A stretch of 64,000 nucleotides of DNA from Cytobacillus pseudoceanisediminis (GCF_023516215.1 NZ_CP097349.1:992001-1056000); one strand, 5' to 3'; positions 7,913 to 17,321 are shown, counted from the stretch's first letter. Made by a program: numbers and translations. The notes: generated by a model from the sequence alone, not told the origin.

Positions 7913-9115
7913 ATGAATCCAGTCATTGGCCTAGATGTAGCCAAAGGAGAAAGTGAGGTTCAAGCCTTTTTAGATAAAGACAAGCCGTTCGGGAAAAGTT
8001 TCAGTGTAAAGCATACCAAGGAGGATTTAGATTCGCTTATTTCTTTTTTGAGAGAGATAGAGGGACATACTGGGGTTAGGCCAGCAGTTATTCTTGAATC
8101 TACAGGACATTACCATACACCGATTATTCAATGTCTTGAGGGAAGTCAGTATCTATACATCTTGGTAAATCCCATCATTTCTTATCAAGCTAAGAAAACA
8201 AGCCTTAGAAAGGTAAAGACTGATGCAGTTGATGCATATCACCTTTGTGTTCTTTACTACAAGGAAGAATTTGAGCCATATAAGAAAAGAGGACTGAGAC
8301 TTCTAAACCTGAGAACATTGTCAAGGCAATACGAAACCGTTACGAACCTTTACATCCAGGCAAAACTTCAGTTTCATACTCTTCTTGATCAGATATTTCC
8401 TGAATACAGGGGAGTCTTCGGGGATTTATTTTCGAAAGTTTCTCTTAAAATATTAAAGGAGTTTCCAACATCCGAAGATGTACTGATGGCAGGAGAAGCA
8501 AAGATTTTGGCACGAATTAAGGAAATGCGTATTAAACGATCCCCAAGTTGGATGAGGGAGAAGGCACACAAATTAATGGCTTCAGCTAAGCGGAATCCAT
8601 TCCAACAAGGTGTTTATGAAAGCCAGTTGTTCAGTTTGGATATGTATATCAATATGCTTCTTCAATACCAAGAACACCTATCAAGCTTGGAGAGGCAGAT
8701 AGATGTCCTGGCAGAAGAAATTGAAGAATGTAAGATAATCCAATCAATTCCCGGTATAGGAGAAAAAATCGCGGCAACGATTATTTCTGAAATCGGGGAA
8801 ATTGACCGGTTTAATCACCCTAAAAAACTTGTGGCTTACGCAGGAATTGATCCAAGTGTCCATTCATCAGGTAAGTTCACAGCTACGATAAATCATATTA
8901 CCAAACGAGGTTCAAGCCGATTACGGCACGCTTTATATATGGCCGTATTATGCGGTATAAGAAGCTCGAGGAACAAGAAGCTAAAAGAGTATTATGATCG
9001 GAAACGAAATGAAGGAAAGCCTTCAAAAGTAGCGATGATAGCTTGTGTAAACAAGCTTTTACACTGGATTTATGCAATCCTAAAAAGGAATGAGCAGTTC
9101 CTAGATATGGCTTAA
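7913..9115 (+). CDS. IS110-family transposase (DEDD recombinase)
   Basis: This is an RNA-guided recombinase of about 400 residues. The N-terminal RuvC-like DEDD domain is visible: Asp in IGLDVAKGE, Glu in AVILESTGHYH, and the paired Asp residues in KVKTDAVDAYHL. The C-terminal transposase_20 domain contains SIPGIGEKIAATIISEIGEI, and then KKLVAYAGIDPSVHSSGKF with the conserved serine region. The ATG at 7913 follows GGGAGAG with good spacing; a GTG at 7886 in frame is possible. All catalytic residues are present and the frame is intact, so the element may be active. Confidence 0.92.
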   Translation: MNPVIGLDVAKGESEVQAFLDKDKPFGKSFSVKHTKEDLDSLISFLREIEGHTGVRPAVILESTGHYHTPIIQCLEGSQYLYILVNPIISYQAKKTSLRKVKTDAVDAYHLCVLYYKEEFEPYKKRGLRLLNLRTLSRQYETVTNLYIQAKLQFHTLLDQIFPEYRGVFGDLFSKVSLKILKEFPTSEDVLMAGEAKILARIKEMRIKRSPSWMREKAHKLMASAKRNPFQQGVYESQLFSLDMYINMLLQYQEHLSSLERQIDVLAEEIEECKIIQSIPGIGEKIAATIISEIGEIDRFNHPKKLVAYAGIDPSVHSSGKFTATINHITKRGSSRLRHALYMAVLCGIRSSRNKKLKEYYDRKRNEGKPSKVAMIACVNKLLHWIYAILKRNEQFLDMA

Positions 9116-9243
9116 TCAACAAGAAAAAGCAGCTAATGAAAAACCTTCCAAAAGGTATTTGGAGGGTTATTTGGCGTGCCTTCCAAAGTATAACACGGAA
9201 GAAAAAAATTTTTAATAAGAAGTTCTTGACTCCTATTAGCTGG

Positions 9244-9420
9244 TTTATTTAAGAAGGGAACTAAATATTTCTAGTTAGAAAAAGGAATGTCTTCAAAATT
9301 GAGACATTCCTTTGGAGTTTCTAGAGTGAAATTTACTTTCAAAGGGAACCAACTTACTCATTATTACATTATGCCAGTGCTGTGTGCCTTATAGCATTAG
9401 TTGACTTGAAAGAAGCATTT
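9244..9420 (+). repeat. Long direct repeat, left copy
   Basis: About 170 bases starting TTATTTAAGAAGG and ending TTGACTTGAAAGAAGCAT recur at 61241-61400 in the same orientation with moderate divergence and a ~25-base indel. The left copy contains a perfect 9-base stem hairpin (GGAATGTCT / AGACATTCC). The copies flank the 52-kb accessory region. Confidence 0.7.
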
Positions 9421-9988
9421 GGATTGGAAACTCAAAATTAGATCGTCCAACATCTGACTATGTTTTATAGTCTCAGGGTGCTTCAATCCTCTTTTGATAC
9501 CAGCTCAATCAATACTTTCCTATAAAATCGAATCTTTTTGTAAAGCTCTTTGCAGAAATCACACATTCATTTGCTCCTTTAAATTATAAAGCCTAGGAAC
9601 AATTATTGCAGATGAAGGGGGAATAAAGAATGATTTCGACAAAAGCTCGCAGTAACGACAAAAACATTACGGGGACAAAAGAAAGATTCAGTAAAAATAG
9701 TGAATCAATGAGTTAGGTCCGGTGGCTAACTCATAGGTCCAACGAGATGGAATATACACCTACAAAATTATATGATACCTATAGAGGTGAGAGTAGTGAA
9801 CATTCAATGAATTTCCAATAATAAAAGAAGTAGAGAAGATATGAGAAAAAGCCAAAATTTCTCCTAGCCTCACCTAAATATATTATGGGAGGAATTCTGA
9901 ATGAAAGACGGGTGTGTTAGTACAACAAGACATAGTATATAAGATATCCACAATTGAGCCCTTTAAATTTGGGAGTGTCGCCTAAAAA
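9421..9988. other. Non-coding stretch with a structured segment
   Basis: No credible gene is seen. The part 9650-9760 has a GAGTTAG / CTAACTC hairpin around GTCCGGTG and then AGGTCCAACGAGATGG, which looks like part of a structured RNA or an old insertion element. I cannot assign it. Confidence 0.3.
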
Positions 9989-10018
9989 GAAAAAAGACCG
10001 CCTGGAAGCTAGCGGTTC
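9989..10018 (-). terminator. Terminator downstream of the DoxX-like gene
   Basis: On the minus strand ACCGC and GCGGT form a stem around TAGCTTCCAG and are followed by TCTTTTTTC. It is placed ~55 bases after the DoxX stop. Confidence 0.55.
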
Positions 10019-10073
10019 TGAATTTATCTTTCCATCTAACCATACTGTCTATATTCACAATAAACTTTAGCTT

Positions 10074-10507
10074 CTAACTGACAAGAATAACAGCTGTAAA
10101 AAATATAATTTGTATAATGGTTCGGGGGAAAAGAGAAGTGATTGGTTTTCCGTTAATGATGTTCCCTTTCCGAGCTGCGTAAATGTTAGCAGGGAACATA
10201 ACGATAAGTAAGAATGCCAAACCAGCTGAAGCAAGACTTGAAGTAGTTGGTATCAACAATCCTATAGCGCCAATGATTTCAACTATTCCAGTTATGGTAA
10301 CGATGAGGCCTGGTCTTGGCAAAGCTGGAGGTACCATTTTGATAAGATCGGGGCGTCGCTTTCCCCAATGCGCAGATGCCGTAAATAAGAACATAAGAGC
10401 AACAGCGGTTCGTAATGAAGTTTCCCAATCATCAAAATAAGGCAATCCCAAAAACCAATTAAGCGAAAACTCAGAAATGAACTGATCAATAGGATAAATG
10501 GAGCCAT
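10074..10507 (-). pseudogene. DoxX family membrane protein, frameshifted
   Basis: This is a four-helix DoxX-family membrane protein of unknown role. The main frame carries FDDWETSLRTAVALMFLFTASAHWGK, then RRPDLIKMVPPALPRPGLIV and GIVEIIGAIGLLIPTT, which are typical of the family. The authentic start is in a different frame: a GGGAGGAATATTAATG site at 10507 begins MAPFILLISSFLSFRLIGF, the usual N-terminus. The two frames join perfectly (RLIGFLGLPYFDDW) if one T is added to the minus-strand T run (plus-strand A run 10450-10454). This is therefore one gene with a single-base deletion, either real or a sequencing error. Confidence 0.8.
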
Positions 10508-10575
10508 TAATATTCCTCCCTATTATAAAAACCTTGGCCAATTATACATACAAAATATAGTAGACACGCATTAAA

Positions 10576-11253
10576 TTATTCTCGGAAATTGTTACTTTGC
10601 AGCAAAGTATTTTTTAATTTTCTTAGATTCTCTATATCTCCATTTACAATCACATCAATATGAGCAGAAATAACTTTAATATCTAAATCCCACCATTTAA
10701 TTTCAAGCAATTCGTTAATAACTTCATCGGGGAAACGATTTTTAATTATCTTGGCAGGATTTCCCCCAACGATTGTGTAAGGTTCCACATCTTGGGTTAT
10801 AACCGATTTAGCTGCTATAATTGCACCGTCCCCTACCTTTATTCCAGGCATAATGACAGTATCCATCCCAATCCAAACATCATTTCCAATGATGGTATCA
10901 CCTTTAAACGGCAACTGTTCTAACGTTGGTGTATATTTCTCCCAACCATGTTTGAAAATATTGAACGGGTAGGTTGAGAAACCATCCATTCTATGATTGG
11001 CCCCATTCATAATAAATGTTACACCTGGTGCTATAGCACAAAATTTCCCTATAATAAGTTGGTCTCCGAAGAACTCGTAATGATATAATACTTGATCTTC
11101 AAAGGTTTCACCATTTCTTGCATCGTAATATGAGTATTCCCCTGCTATAATGTTTGGTCTTGTAATTGTATTTCTAATAAATTGCACCACCTGATTTCCT
11201 TTAATAGGATATTTCTCCTTAGGATTTTGCCCATACTGATTATTTGATTCCAT
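10576..11253 (-). CDS. Vat-like xenobiotic O-acetyltransferase (left-handed beta helix)
   Basis: This is an acetyl-CoA-dependent hexapeptide-repeat acetyltransferase of the Vat/CatB (XAT) class, 225 residues. Hallmarks are [39 protein letters not shown], which includes the catalytic His in NHRMDG. These are followed by hexapeptide repeats [35 protein letters not shown] and the C-terminal [19 protein letters not shown]. Family members inactivate streptogramin A or chloramphenicol. The closest pattern is Vat, but the substrate here is inferred. An AAGGAAGGAG ribosome site precedes the ATG. A terminator at 11331-11353 separates it from the upstream gene. Confidence 0.87.
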   Translation of the reverse strand: MESNNQYGQNPKEKYPIKGNQVVQFIRNTITRPNIIAGEYSYYDARNGETFEDQVLYHYEFFGDQLIIGKFCAIAPGVTFIMNGANHRMDGFSTYPFNIFKHGWEKYTPTLEQLPFKGDTIIGNDVWIGMDTVIMPGIKVGDGAIIAAKSVITQDVEPYTIVGGNPAKIIKNRFPDEVINELLEIKWWDLDIKVISAHIDVIVNGDIENLRKLKNTLLQSNNFRE

Positions 11254-11330
11254 AAAGTTCTCCTTCCTTTCAAGGTATTTAAAGTTATATATACTTAGTA
11301 GACCCCCTTATTACATTTCTGTGTGAATAA

Positions 11331-11353
11331 AATGGGACCTGTCTGGTCCCAAT
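11331..11353 (-). terminator. Intrinsic terminator after the 11429 gene
   Basis: On the minus strand GGGACC pairs with GGTCCC around AGACA, followed by ATTTTATT. It sits between the hypothetical gene and the Vat-like gene. Confidence 0.6.
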
Positions 11354-11428
11354 ACGATTTAATTTAAGCTCAATTTATACTCCCCCATTCCATAAAAAAT
11401 AAAAAAGGATATTGGCAGGTTAATTACA

Positions 11429-11926
11429 TTATGAAAATTCCTCTTGAAGTAGAATAATTTTATTTATGATTTCTTCCCGTTTAATTTCTTCTAGTGGAAG
11501 AATCCTTGGAGGTGATGGTAAGTTAAACTTAATATGTGAATGCGATAGCTCAAACAGCAGGGTTCCTATCATATCTTTATATTGATTTTCAATCACAATC
11601 CAAAAAACACGTTTTTCATGATCAGGTGTTCCCCATTTAACTTTTTCCAATGAGTTTCTAAAGTTTAGACATTCACCAATAATAAAGTCATCCTGTTTCG
11701 TTTTTTCTGCGGGACGATATCCTTTTTCTTTTATTACTTTCCAAATTGGTGGAATCAGTTTATCTAAATACATTCCGTATGTTGCATCCTCGTATTCAGG
11801 AAAAAGCTGTTCAAGCTCTCTGTTATTCGAGTTCAGTACGTCCTCCCAGTGCTCCTTCATATAAGTAAAGAATACTTCTCCTAGCTCATAGATGGTCATT
11901 TGCGGCTTAATGTTTACGTTTTCCAT
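11429..11926 (-). CDS. Conserved-looking hypothetical protein, 165 aa
   Basis: This is a soluble, acidic protein with no signal peptide or membrane segment. Visible features are an N-terminal helical stretch with VFFTYMKEHWEDVLNSNN, a Tyr/Trp-rich middle, and a C-terminal amphipathic helix (KREEIINKIILLQEEF). The ATG is preceded by GGAGGGA on the minus strand. It is divergent from the MerR-type regulator at 12072, so that regulator could act on it, although this is only positional. I do not recognise the family. Confidence 0.6.
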   Translation of the reverse strand: MENVNIKPQMTIYELGEVFFTYMKEHWEDVLNSNNRELEQLFPEYEDATYGMYLDKLIPPIWKVIKEKGYRPAEKTKQDDFIIGECLNFRNSLEKVKWGTPDHEKRVFWIVIENQYKDMIGTLLFELSHSHIKFNLPSPPRILPLEEIKREEIINKIILLQEEFS

Positions 11927-12071
11927 ATGAATCCCTCCATTTTTTGTCTTATAGATTAATCTTACAACAATAAAGCCAATTCTAAAGTTTCAGAAAAAAC
12001 GGCTGAATTACAATGATTAATTTGTTAAACTTTACAATGTAGTACAGTTATCAAACATAGGAGTATGCTCA

Positions 12072-12755
12072 GTGAAAAAAATAAAACCGATTGATATTGC
12101 GAAAAAATTAAACATAAGTACTAGCTCTCTAAGAAGCTATGAAGAAAGAGGAATTGTGCCGAAACCTTCACGGTCATCAGCTGGTTATAGGATCTATACA
12201 GAGGAACATTTAGCCTATTTTGATTGTATTATTGCTATGTCACCTGGGTTTGGAATGGACATAACATCAGCTGTTCTAAAAGCGCTGCAGCGAAAAGAAT
12301 TAGATGATGCTCTTTGGTTAATCAATAGTGTGCAAGTGGCTGCTTTTGAGGATAAAATTCTTATTGAACAAGTGAATAAACACCTGGAACACTTGACTTT
12401 TGAAAAAGCTATGACGATTGGAGAGGTGGAATTACAGACAAATATACCTTCATCAACTCTTCGATACTGGGAGAAGGAAGGATATATTAAATCGAAGAGA
12501 GGTAATAATAATTATCGATACTTCAATTCATATCAGTTTTTGAAAGTTTTGTTAATGAAATTTACGCAAAACGCTGTGTATTCACACGATGTTGTGCAAT
12601 TAAAGAAATATATTAGAAATTTGGAGGAGTACAATGTTGAAGGGGTAAAAAGCATTATCGACGAGTGTCAGAAGCTTTTAAATAAACGCAATCATGAACA
12701 GTTACATGGGTTATATTATTTGAATCGATTATGCTCAAAGTTAGGACTAATATAA
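12072..12755 (+). CDS. Regulator with two MerR-type helix-turn-helix domains
   Basis: This is a 227-residue DNA-binding protein. Residues ~4-70 form a complete MerR N-terminal domain (IDIAKKLNISTSSLRSYEERGIVPKPSR, GYRIYTEEHLAYFDCI). Residues ~115-170 form a second one (MTIGEVELQTNIPSSTLRYWEKEGYIKS, NYRYFNSYQFLKVLLM). The C-terminus is helical and lacks a recognisable drug- or metal-binding domain, and no Cys cluster typical of metal sensors is seen. The start is GTG after TAGGAG. A promoter-like TTTACA..TAGTAC region lies at 12030-12045. Two tandem MerR domains in one chain are uncommon and could let a monomer bind an operator. Confidence 0.82.
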   Translation: MKKIKPIDIAKKLNISTSSLRSYEERGIVPKPSRSSAGYRIYTEEHLAYFDCIIAMSPGFGMDITSAVLKALQRKELDDALWLINSVQVAAFEDKILIEQVNKHLEHLTFEKAMTIGEVELQTNIPSSTLRYWEKEGYIKSKRGNNNYRYFNSYQFLKVLLMKFTQNAVYSHDVVQLKKYIRNLEEYNVEGVKSIIDECQKLLNKRNHEQLHGLYYLNRLCSKLGLI

Positions 12756-12842
12756 CCTAATATATAGAACAACGAACACAATCTGTATGAATTTAATATA
12801 TTTCCAGCAGACCTCCGGATAATAAATGTAAACTAATGGATT

Positions 12843-12893
12843 CAGCTGCCAATCAGGCGGCTTTTTTATTTATTTAAACGAAAGAGGCAGCAA
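12843..12893. repeat. Intergenic repeat copy, degenerate core
   Basis: AGCTGCC pairs with GGCGGCT and is followed by TTTTTTATT. The core is decayed to AACGAAAGAGGCAGC. Confidence 0.55.
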
Positions 12894-12915
12894 AGAGAGA
12901 CTAATGTAGAATTTG

Positions 12916-13077
12916 TCTCTTGTTCCTATACAAATGTATATTCATGTTGAAAATGTTACTGATACCTACAACAAAGCAATTGCAGAAGGAGCGAATCCTC
13001 TATTTGGACTATCAGAAGAAACAGGAAACATGGGTGGTTTTGTCGATCCATTTGAAAATCTTTGGTGGGTTCAATAA
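12916..13077 (+). pseudogene. VOC/glyoxalase-family C-terminal remnant
   Basis: The frame ending at 13077 reads SLVPIQMYIHVENVTDTYNK, then AIAEGANPLFGLSEETGN, MGGFVDPFENLWWVQ and stop. That is the final beta-alpha-beta module of a PhnB-like VOC protein (D-T-Y-x-K-A..E-G-A ... GG..DPF.N.WW). The N-terminal half is missing and no start codon or ribosome site serves it. It is a 5'-truncated remnant between repeat copies. Confidence 0.6.
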
Positions 13078-13169
13078 GTTAATTCAAAGCCTCGTCCTAA
13101 AATCAGGCGGGGTATAATTTATTTGGAGCTTATTAAAGTATTTGGGTTAACATTGTGAAGAATGTACTT

Positions 13170-13250
13170 AAAGTAACGGGTGCAAGAGTTGAAGATCAGT
13201 ATAGATCGGCAGCTCTTTCTTCTTATTAGCTAACAGGACAGATTTGTTGA
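13170..13250. repeat. Intergenic repeat, complete two-part copy
   Basis: TAACGGGTGCAAGAGTTGAAG at the left, then the hairpin GATCAGTATAGATC with GGCAGCTCTTTCTTC, then the second part TAACAGGACAGATTTGTTGAAAAG. The left and right parts are direct-repeat relatives of each other. A further degraded core lies at 13417-13436. Confidence 0.65.
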
Positions 13251-13605
13251 AAAGATTATAAAAAAACTAGTTCCTGGCCTTCTTTTTATTGCCTTTTAAC
13301 TATATTACAAAAAGAAGGAGATTAGATTGGCCCGAAAGACAATTTAAAGCAGCGTCATTCCTAACCAAAGATGCTTTGATTCACAAAGGATTAAAGCATC
13401 TTTTGAAAAGGTCTTATTGAACAAACGGGTCAGATTTGAGGTATAGTCATCTTAGAGATCGATCTCCTCCCACTAATTCTTAAGAGGATATGACCAATCA
13501 AAAAATAAGAAGATTTGGCATATAAGACTCAATCCATATTTCTCACCTCGATATATAATTAAAACTATTATCTGAAGAGTTACACTCTTATATTCAGCTT
13601 AAAGG

Positions 13606-13684
13606 TAGTGTCCCAATAAAGAGGAGGTCCAACAAGATTACCAATTTAATTAATCTAAATTGATTTGTTAAATACGGACACTAA
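13606..13684. repeat. Short element bounded by TAGTGTCC / GGACACTA inverted ends
   Basis: GTAGTGTCCCAATAAAG at the left and a GGACACTA end at 13676-13683 are inverted 8-mers about 80 bases apart, in a segment with AGAGGAGGTCCAAC. It looks like a miniature or internally deleted insertion-sequence relic. No coding sequence is inside. Confidence 0.35.
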
Positions 13685-13834
13685 ATTTATTGAATAGGGC
13701 GTTGTTCTATTATAAGGAACACGTCCTTTGTTATGAAAAGGACCATATTTGACAGAAAAGTTAAGTTTCCGCTTTTGTTCATACAGAAGTAACAATACAA
13801 TTCACATTATTTTTTGAAAGCTTTTGATATTGTA

Positions 13835-13884
13835 TTGACAGTATCATGCAAAGTGAGTACAATTTGAAAATGATTATCATTAGC
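13835..13884 (+). promoter_or_regulatory. Promoter with overlapping Fur box for the nik-like operon
   Basis: TTGACA (13835-13840), 17 bases, then TACAAT (13858-13863) form a strong sigma-A promoter. Immediately downstream GAAAATGATTATCATTAGC (13866-13884) matches the 19-base Fur consensus GATAATGATAATCATTATC at 16 positions. Binding there would block transcription when iron (or a related metal) is replete. The promoter and box are seen; regulation is inferred. Confidence 0.75.
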
Positions 13885-13902
13885 AATTGAAGGGGAGATA
13901 GT

Positions 13903-15528
13903 ATGGTTAATGGAGGAACTAGACAAAGAAAGTTATTTTTAACTGCTTTTATTCTATTATTATCAACATTTTTATTTGGCTGTACAAACGCAAGCGATGC
14001 TTCTAAGCCCAAAGGCGAAGATAACAACATGTTAGTGATAGCTTGGCCTAGAGATGTAGGTGAAATGAATCCGCATGTTTATAATCCATCACAATTATTT
14101 GCTCAGTCGATGGTGTATGAACCGTTAGTAAGTTACCAAAATGGTGGTGAGTTAAAACCGCATCTGGCTGAGTCATGGGAAATATCTGGTGATGGAAAAG
14201 AATATACTTTTCATCTGCGTCAAGATGTGAAATTTTCCGACGGAACAAACTTTAATGCAGAAATTGTAAAAAAGAATTTTGATGCTATTTTAAATAATGT
14301 TGAATTACATAGTTGGTTAGGCTTTATTTCTAAAATAGATCACACGGAAGTAATTGACGAAAATACTTTTAAACTGACTTTAACTGAACCATATTATCCT
14401 ACTATTCAGGAGTTAGCTGTTGTTCGGCCAGTACGTTTTTTAGGTGAAGCTGGATTCCCTGAAGATGGTGATACCGCAAAAGGTGTCGTTGAACCAATCG
14501 GTACAGGTCCATGGATTTTAGAAGAGCATAAAGCTGATGAATATGCTATTTACAAACGCAACGAAAATTATTGGGGTGAGCTCCCAAAAGTTGAAAAAAT
14601 CAAGGTGAAAATCATACCTGATGCGGAAACGAGGGTACTTGCTTTTGAAAAAGGTGACATAGATCTTCTTTATGGAGAGGGTGTCATCAGTATAGATGCT
14701 TTTAAACAACTAGAATCCACTGATAATTATAAAACTAGCATTTCTGAACCAGTCGCAACAAGGCAGCTTGTTATAAATACGAAGAAAGCCCAGCTTTCTG
14801 ATGAACGCGTACGACAAGCGCTGCATTATGGTTTTAATAAAGAAGCAATGGTTAATGGAATCACTTCTGGATATGAAGAAAAAGCAGATCATATTTTACC
14901 AGCAAACCTCCCTTACACGAAAGACATTGATGTTAAGTCGATTGGATATGATGCAGAAAAAGCGAAAACCTTATTAGATGAAGCAGGATGGACGCTTCCT
15001 AAAGGGAAAACTGTTCGTGAAAAAGATGGACAGCTGCTTGAAATCGAAATGATGTATAATTCAGCAGAATCAATTCAGAAAGTAATGGCAGAAACACTTC
15101 AATCTGAGTGGGCAGCCATTGGTGTTAAATTAAACATTGTTGGTGTTGAATTAACAGAGCAAGTTCAGCGATTCAAAGATAATAAATTTGATATCAATTT
15201 CTTTAGTAACTATGGAGCGCCTTATGATCCCCATACGTTTTTAAATATTGTTGCGTCAGAAGGTTTTGGATTTAATGAGGCTATTTCTGCATACCCGAAC
15301 AAGGACGAATTACTCAAACAAATGTCAGAGGTCCCAATGACAACAGATGAGGAGCTACGCCAACAGCTATACTCTTCTATTTTAAAATCAATCCAAGACC
15401 AAGGAGCGATAATTCCTATTTCTTATCTTAAGAAAACAGCGATATATCAAAAAGATATTACGAATTTTACTTTCCCAGCTAACCGTGACGAACATCCATT
15501 CACAGGAATTAGCATCGAGCATAAGTAG
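13903..15528 (+). CDS. NikA/CntA-like nickel or metallophore substrate-binding lipoprotein
   Basis: This is a family-5 extracellular binding lipoprotein of 541 residues. The signal peptide ends in lipobox LFGC (Cys ~27). The mature protein begins LVIAWPRDVGEMNPHVYNPS and continues QLFAQSMVYEPLVSY, a stretch characteristic of NikA-type binding proteins. Further NikA-like segments are PIGTGPWILEEHK, YAIYKRNENYWGE, FEKGDIDLLYGEG and YDAEKAKTLLDEAGWTLPKGK. The ligand should be a metal or metal-chelate complex, as for NikA (nickel-chelate) and CntA (staphylopine-metal). It is the first gene of a five-gene importer operon behind a Fur box. Staphylopine synthesis genes are not seen nearby, so use of an external metallophore is possible. 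Confidence 0.88.
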   Translation: MVNGGTRQRKLFLTAFILLLSTFLFGCTNASDASKPKGEDNNMLVIAWPRDVGEMNPHVYNPSQLFAQSMVYEPLVSYQNGGELKPHLAESWEISGDGKEYTFHLRQDVKFSDGTNFNAEIVKKNFDAILNNVELHSWLGFISKIDHTEVIDENTFKLTLTEPYYPTIQELAVVRPVRFLGEAGFPEDGDTAKGVVEPIGTGPWILEEHKADEYAIYKRNENYWGELPKVEKIKVKIIPDAETRVLAFEKGDIDLLYGEGVISIDAFKQLESTDNYKTSISEPVATRQLVINTKKAQLSDERVRQALHYGFNKEAMVNGITSGYEEKADHILPANLPYTKDIDVKSIGYDAEKAKTLLDEAGWTLPKGKTVREKDGQLLEIEMMYNSAESIQKVMAETLQSEWAAIGVKLNIVGVELTEQVQRFKDNKFDINFFSNYGAPYDPHTFLNIVASEGFGFNEAISAYPNKDELLKQMSEVPMTTDEELRQQLYSSILKSIQDQGAIIPISYLKKTAIYQKDITNFTFPANRDEHPFTGISIEHK

Positions 15529-15540
15529 CAGGAGGCTTTC

Positions 15541-16482
15541 ATGGGCACCTATATATTGAAACGAATTATGTCCATTATTCCGGTTTTTCTTTTGGCCACA
15601 TTCTTAACGTCTGGAATGATTCATCTTTCACCGGTGGACCCAGCTGAGGCTTATTTAACTGCAGCCCATATTCAGCCGACCGATGAGATTTTGACTCAGA
15701 AAAGACATGAGTTTGGTTTAGACGAACCATTCCTTATTCAATATGTAAATTCTATTATTAAGATATGCCAACTTGATTTTGGCATATCTTATGTTTCGAA
15801 TAAGCCAGTTTGGGACGAGGTTACATACCGAATGCCAGCTACCATTCAGCTAGCTCTTGGGAGTATATTAATAGCAGTGTTCGTAAGTGTCCCTCTAGGC
15901 TTTCTTGCTGGAGTAAAGAAAAATAGTTTAATTGACCATTTTAGCCGTTTTCTTTCGTTTTTAGGGGCATCCATCCCCTCTTTTTGGCTAGGTTATATAT
16001 TCATTTTTTTCTTTTCTGTTAAACTTGACCTTTTCCCAGTTGAGGGAATTGGGACATGGCAGCATCTTGTTTTGCCTTCCATAACATTGGCACTACCCTT
16101 AATCGCAATGTATACAAGATTGCTGCGTGCCAGCGTTCTTGAAAATTTGCAAGAGCCATATGTATTATTTGCACGAACGCGAGGAATTAAAGAAAAGACC
16201 ATCATGGCGAAACATGTTTTGAGGATTGCAATTTCTCCGATGATTACTGGACTTGGAATGAACCTTGGGAAACTTCTGACGGGAACGATTATTGTTGAAG
16301 CGGTCTTTTCTTGGCCCGGGTTCGGCCGGTATTTTATTGAAGCTATTTTTAATCGTGATATACCTGTCATTCAATGTTATGTATTAATTGCAGCTAGCTT
16401 ATTTATTATTAGCAGCCTTTTTGTTGATCTTATTCAAATGTGTATTGACCCGCGCATTTCAAGGAAAGAAGGGCAGCAGTGA
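15541..16482 (+). CDS. NikB/CntB-like ABC permease
   Basis: This is a 313-residue inner-membrane permease of the DppB/NikB type with six predicted helices. The N-terminal MGTYILKRIMSIIPVFLLATF is the family's first helix. The family stretch LTQKRHEFGLDEPFLIQYVN follows, and the EAA loop is FARTRGIKEKTIMAKHVLR. An AGGAGG site sits 12 bases after the binding-protein stop. It forms the pore with the next gene product. Confidence 0.9.
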   Translation: MGTYILKRIMSIIPVFLLATFLTSGMIHLSPVDPAEAYLTAAHIQPTDEILTQKRHEFGLDEPFLIQYVNSIIKICQLDFGISYVSNKPVWDEVTYRMPATIQLALGSILIAVFVSVPLGFLAGVKKNSLIDHFSRFLSFLGASIPSFWLGYIFIFFFSVKLDLFPVEGIGTWQHLVLPSITLALPLIAMYTRLLRASVLENLQEPYVLFARTRGIKEKTIMAKHVLRIAISPMITGLGMNLGKLLTGTIIVEAVFSWPGFGRYFIEAIFNRDIPVIQCYVLIAASLFIISSLFVDLIQMCIDPRISRKEGQQ

Positions 16483-17315
16483 TGATCATAAGTATACGAA
16501 AGATATTTAATAGCCAAATAATGATTCCCATATGTACCATGATATTAGGTATTCTTTTTATCATTGCTATATTTGCTCCCTGGATTGCCCCAAATGATCC
16601 CATTGCTGTTAATTTAGCTTATAAACTGCATTCCCCATCATGGCAATTTCCATTAGGAACCGATCATTTAGGAAGATGTATTTTATCACGCATCTTATAT
16701 GGGACACGTATTTCGTTAGGCTTTGCGATGCTTATTTTCATTTCATCATTAGCCATCGGTTTACTTGTTGGAACTTTTTCAGGATATAAAGGCGGCCCAG
16801 TTGATCATATTTTAATGAGGTTTTGTGATGGTATTATGGCTTTCCCAAATCTTATCCTTATTCTTGGACTGGTTGGAATATTCGGACCTGGACTTCCGCA
16901 AGTTATCTTAGCGTTAATGCTTGTGCAATGGGTCTATTACGCAAGGATGTTCCGGGGAATGGTGCTTAGTCTGAAAGAACAAAACTTTATTGCAGCTGCA
17001 AAAATAAGCGGCTCATCTCAGTGGAAGATTATTAAAAATCATATTGTTCCAAATGTGCTCCCTCCACTTGTGGTAATGGGTACTTTAGAAATGGGCTGGG
17101 CCATTATGGATATATCAGCTATGTCGTTTCTTGGATTAGGAGTACAGCCTCCTACACCTGAATGGGGAGCGATGATTCACGAAGGAAAATCGTATATTCG
17201 GACAAATCCAGAATTAATGCTCTATCCAGGTTTAATGATTATGTTCGTTATTGTTACATTCAATTTACTGGGCGAAGCGTTATCAGAACGTTACGGTGTA
17301 AAACGTCGATTTTAA
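16482..17315 (+). CDS. NikC/CntC-like ABC permease
   Basis: This is a second permease subunit of ~277 residues, DppC/NikC type. It has an N-terminal extra membrane segment and FAPWIAPNDPIAVNLAYKL. It then carries FPLGTDHLGRCILSRILYGTR, the signature of this subfamily. The EAA-like loop is AAAKISGSSQWKIIKNHIVPN. The ATG overlaps the stop of the preceding gene; a GTG one codon earlier is possible. The overlap points to a tight operon. Confidence 0.9.
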   Translation: MIISIRKIFNSQIMIPICTMILGILFIIAIFAPWIAPNDPIAVNLAYKLHSPSWQFPLGTDHLGRCILSRILYGTRISLGFAMLIFISSLAIGLLVGTFSGYKGGPVDHILMRFCDGIMAFPNLILILGLVGIFGPGLPQVILALMLVQWVYYARMFRGMVLSLKEQNFIAAAKISGSSQWKIIKNHIVPNVLPPLVVMGTLEMGWAIMDISAMSFLGLGVQPPTPEWGAMIHEGKSYIRTNPELMLYPGLMIMFVIVTFNLLGEALSERYGVKRRF

Positions 17316-17321
17316 AAAGGG

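Larger units (their letters stand above)
7662..9236 (+). mobile_element. IS110-family insertion sequence (boundaries approximate)
   Basis: The element consists of a DEDD transposase gene with a ~230-base non-coding left region and ~120 bases of right flank. IS110 elements lack terminal inverted repeats and leave no clear duplication, so the ends given are estimates. The left end is placed near the start of the structured region; the right end is placed before the 9244 repeat. Confidence 0.6.
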
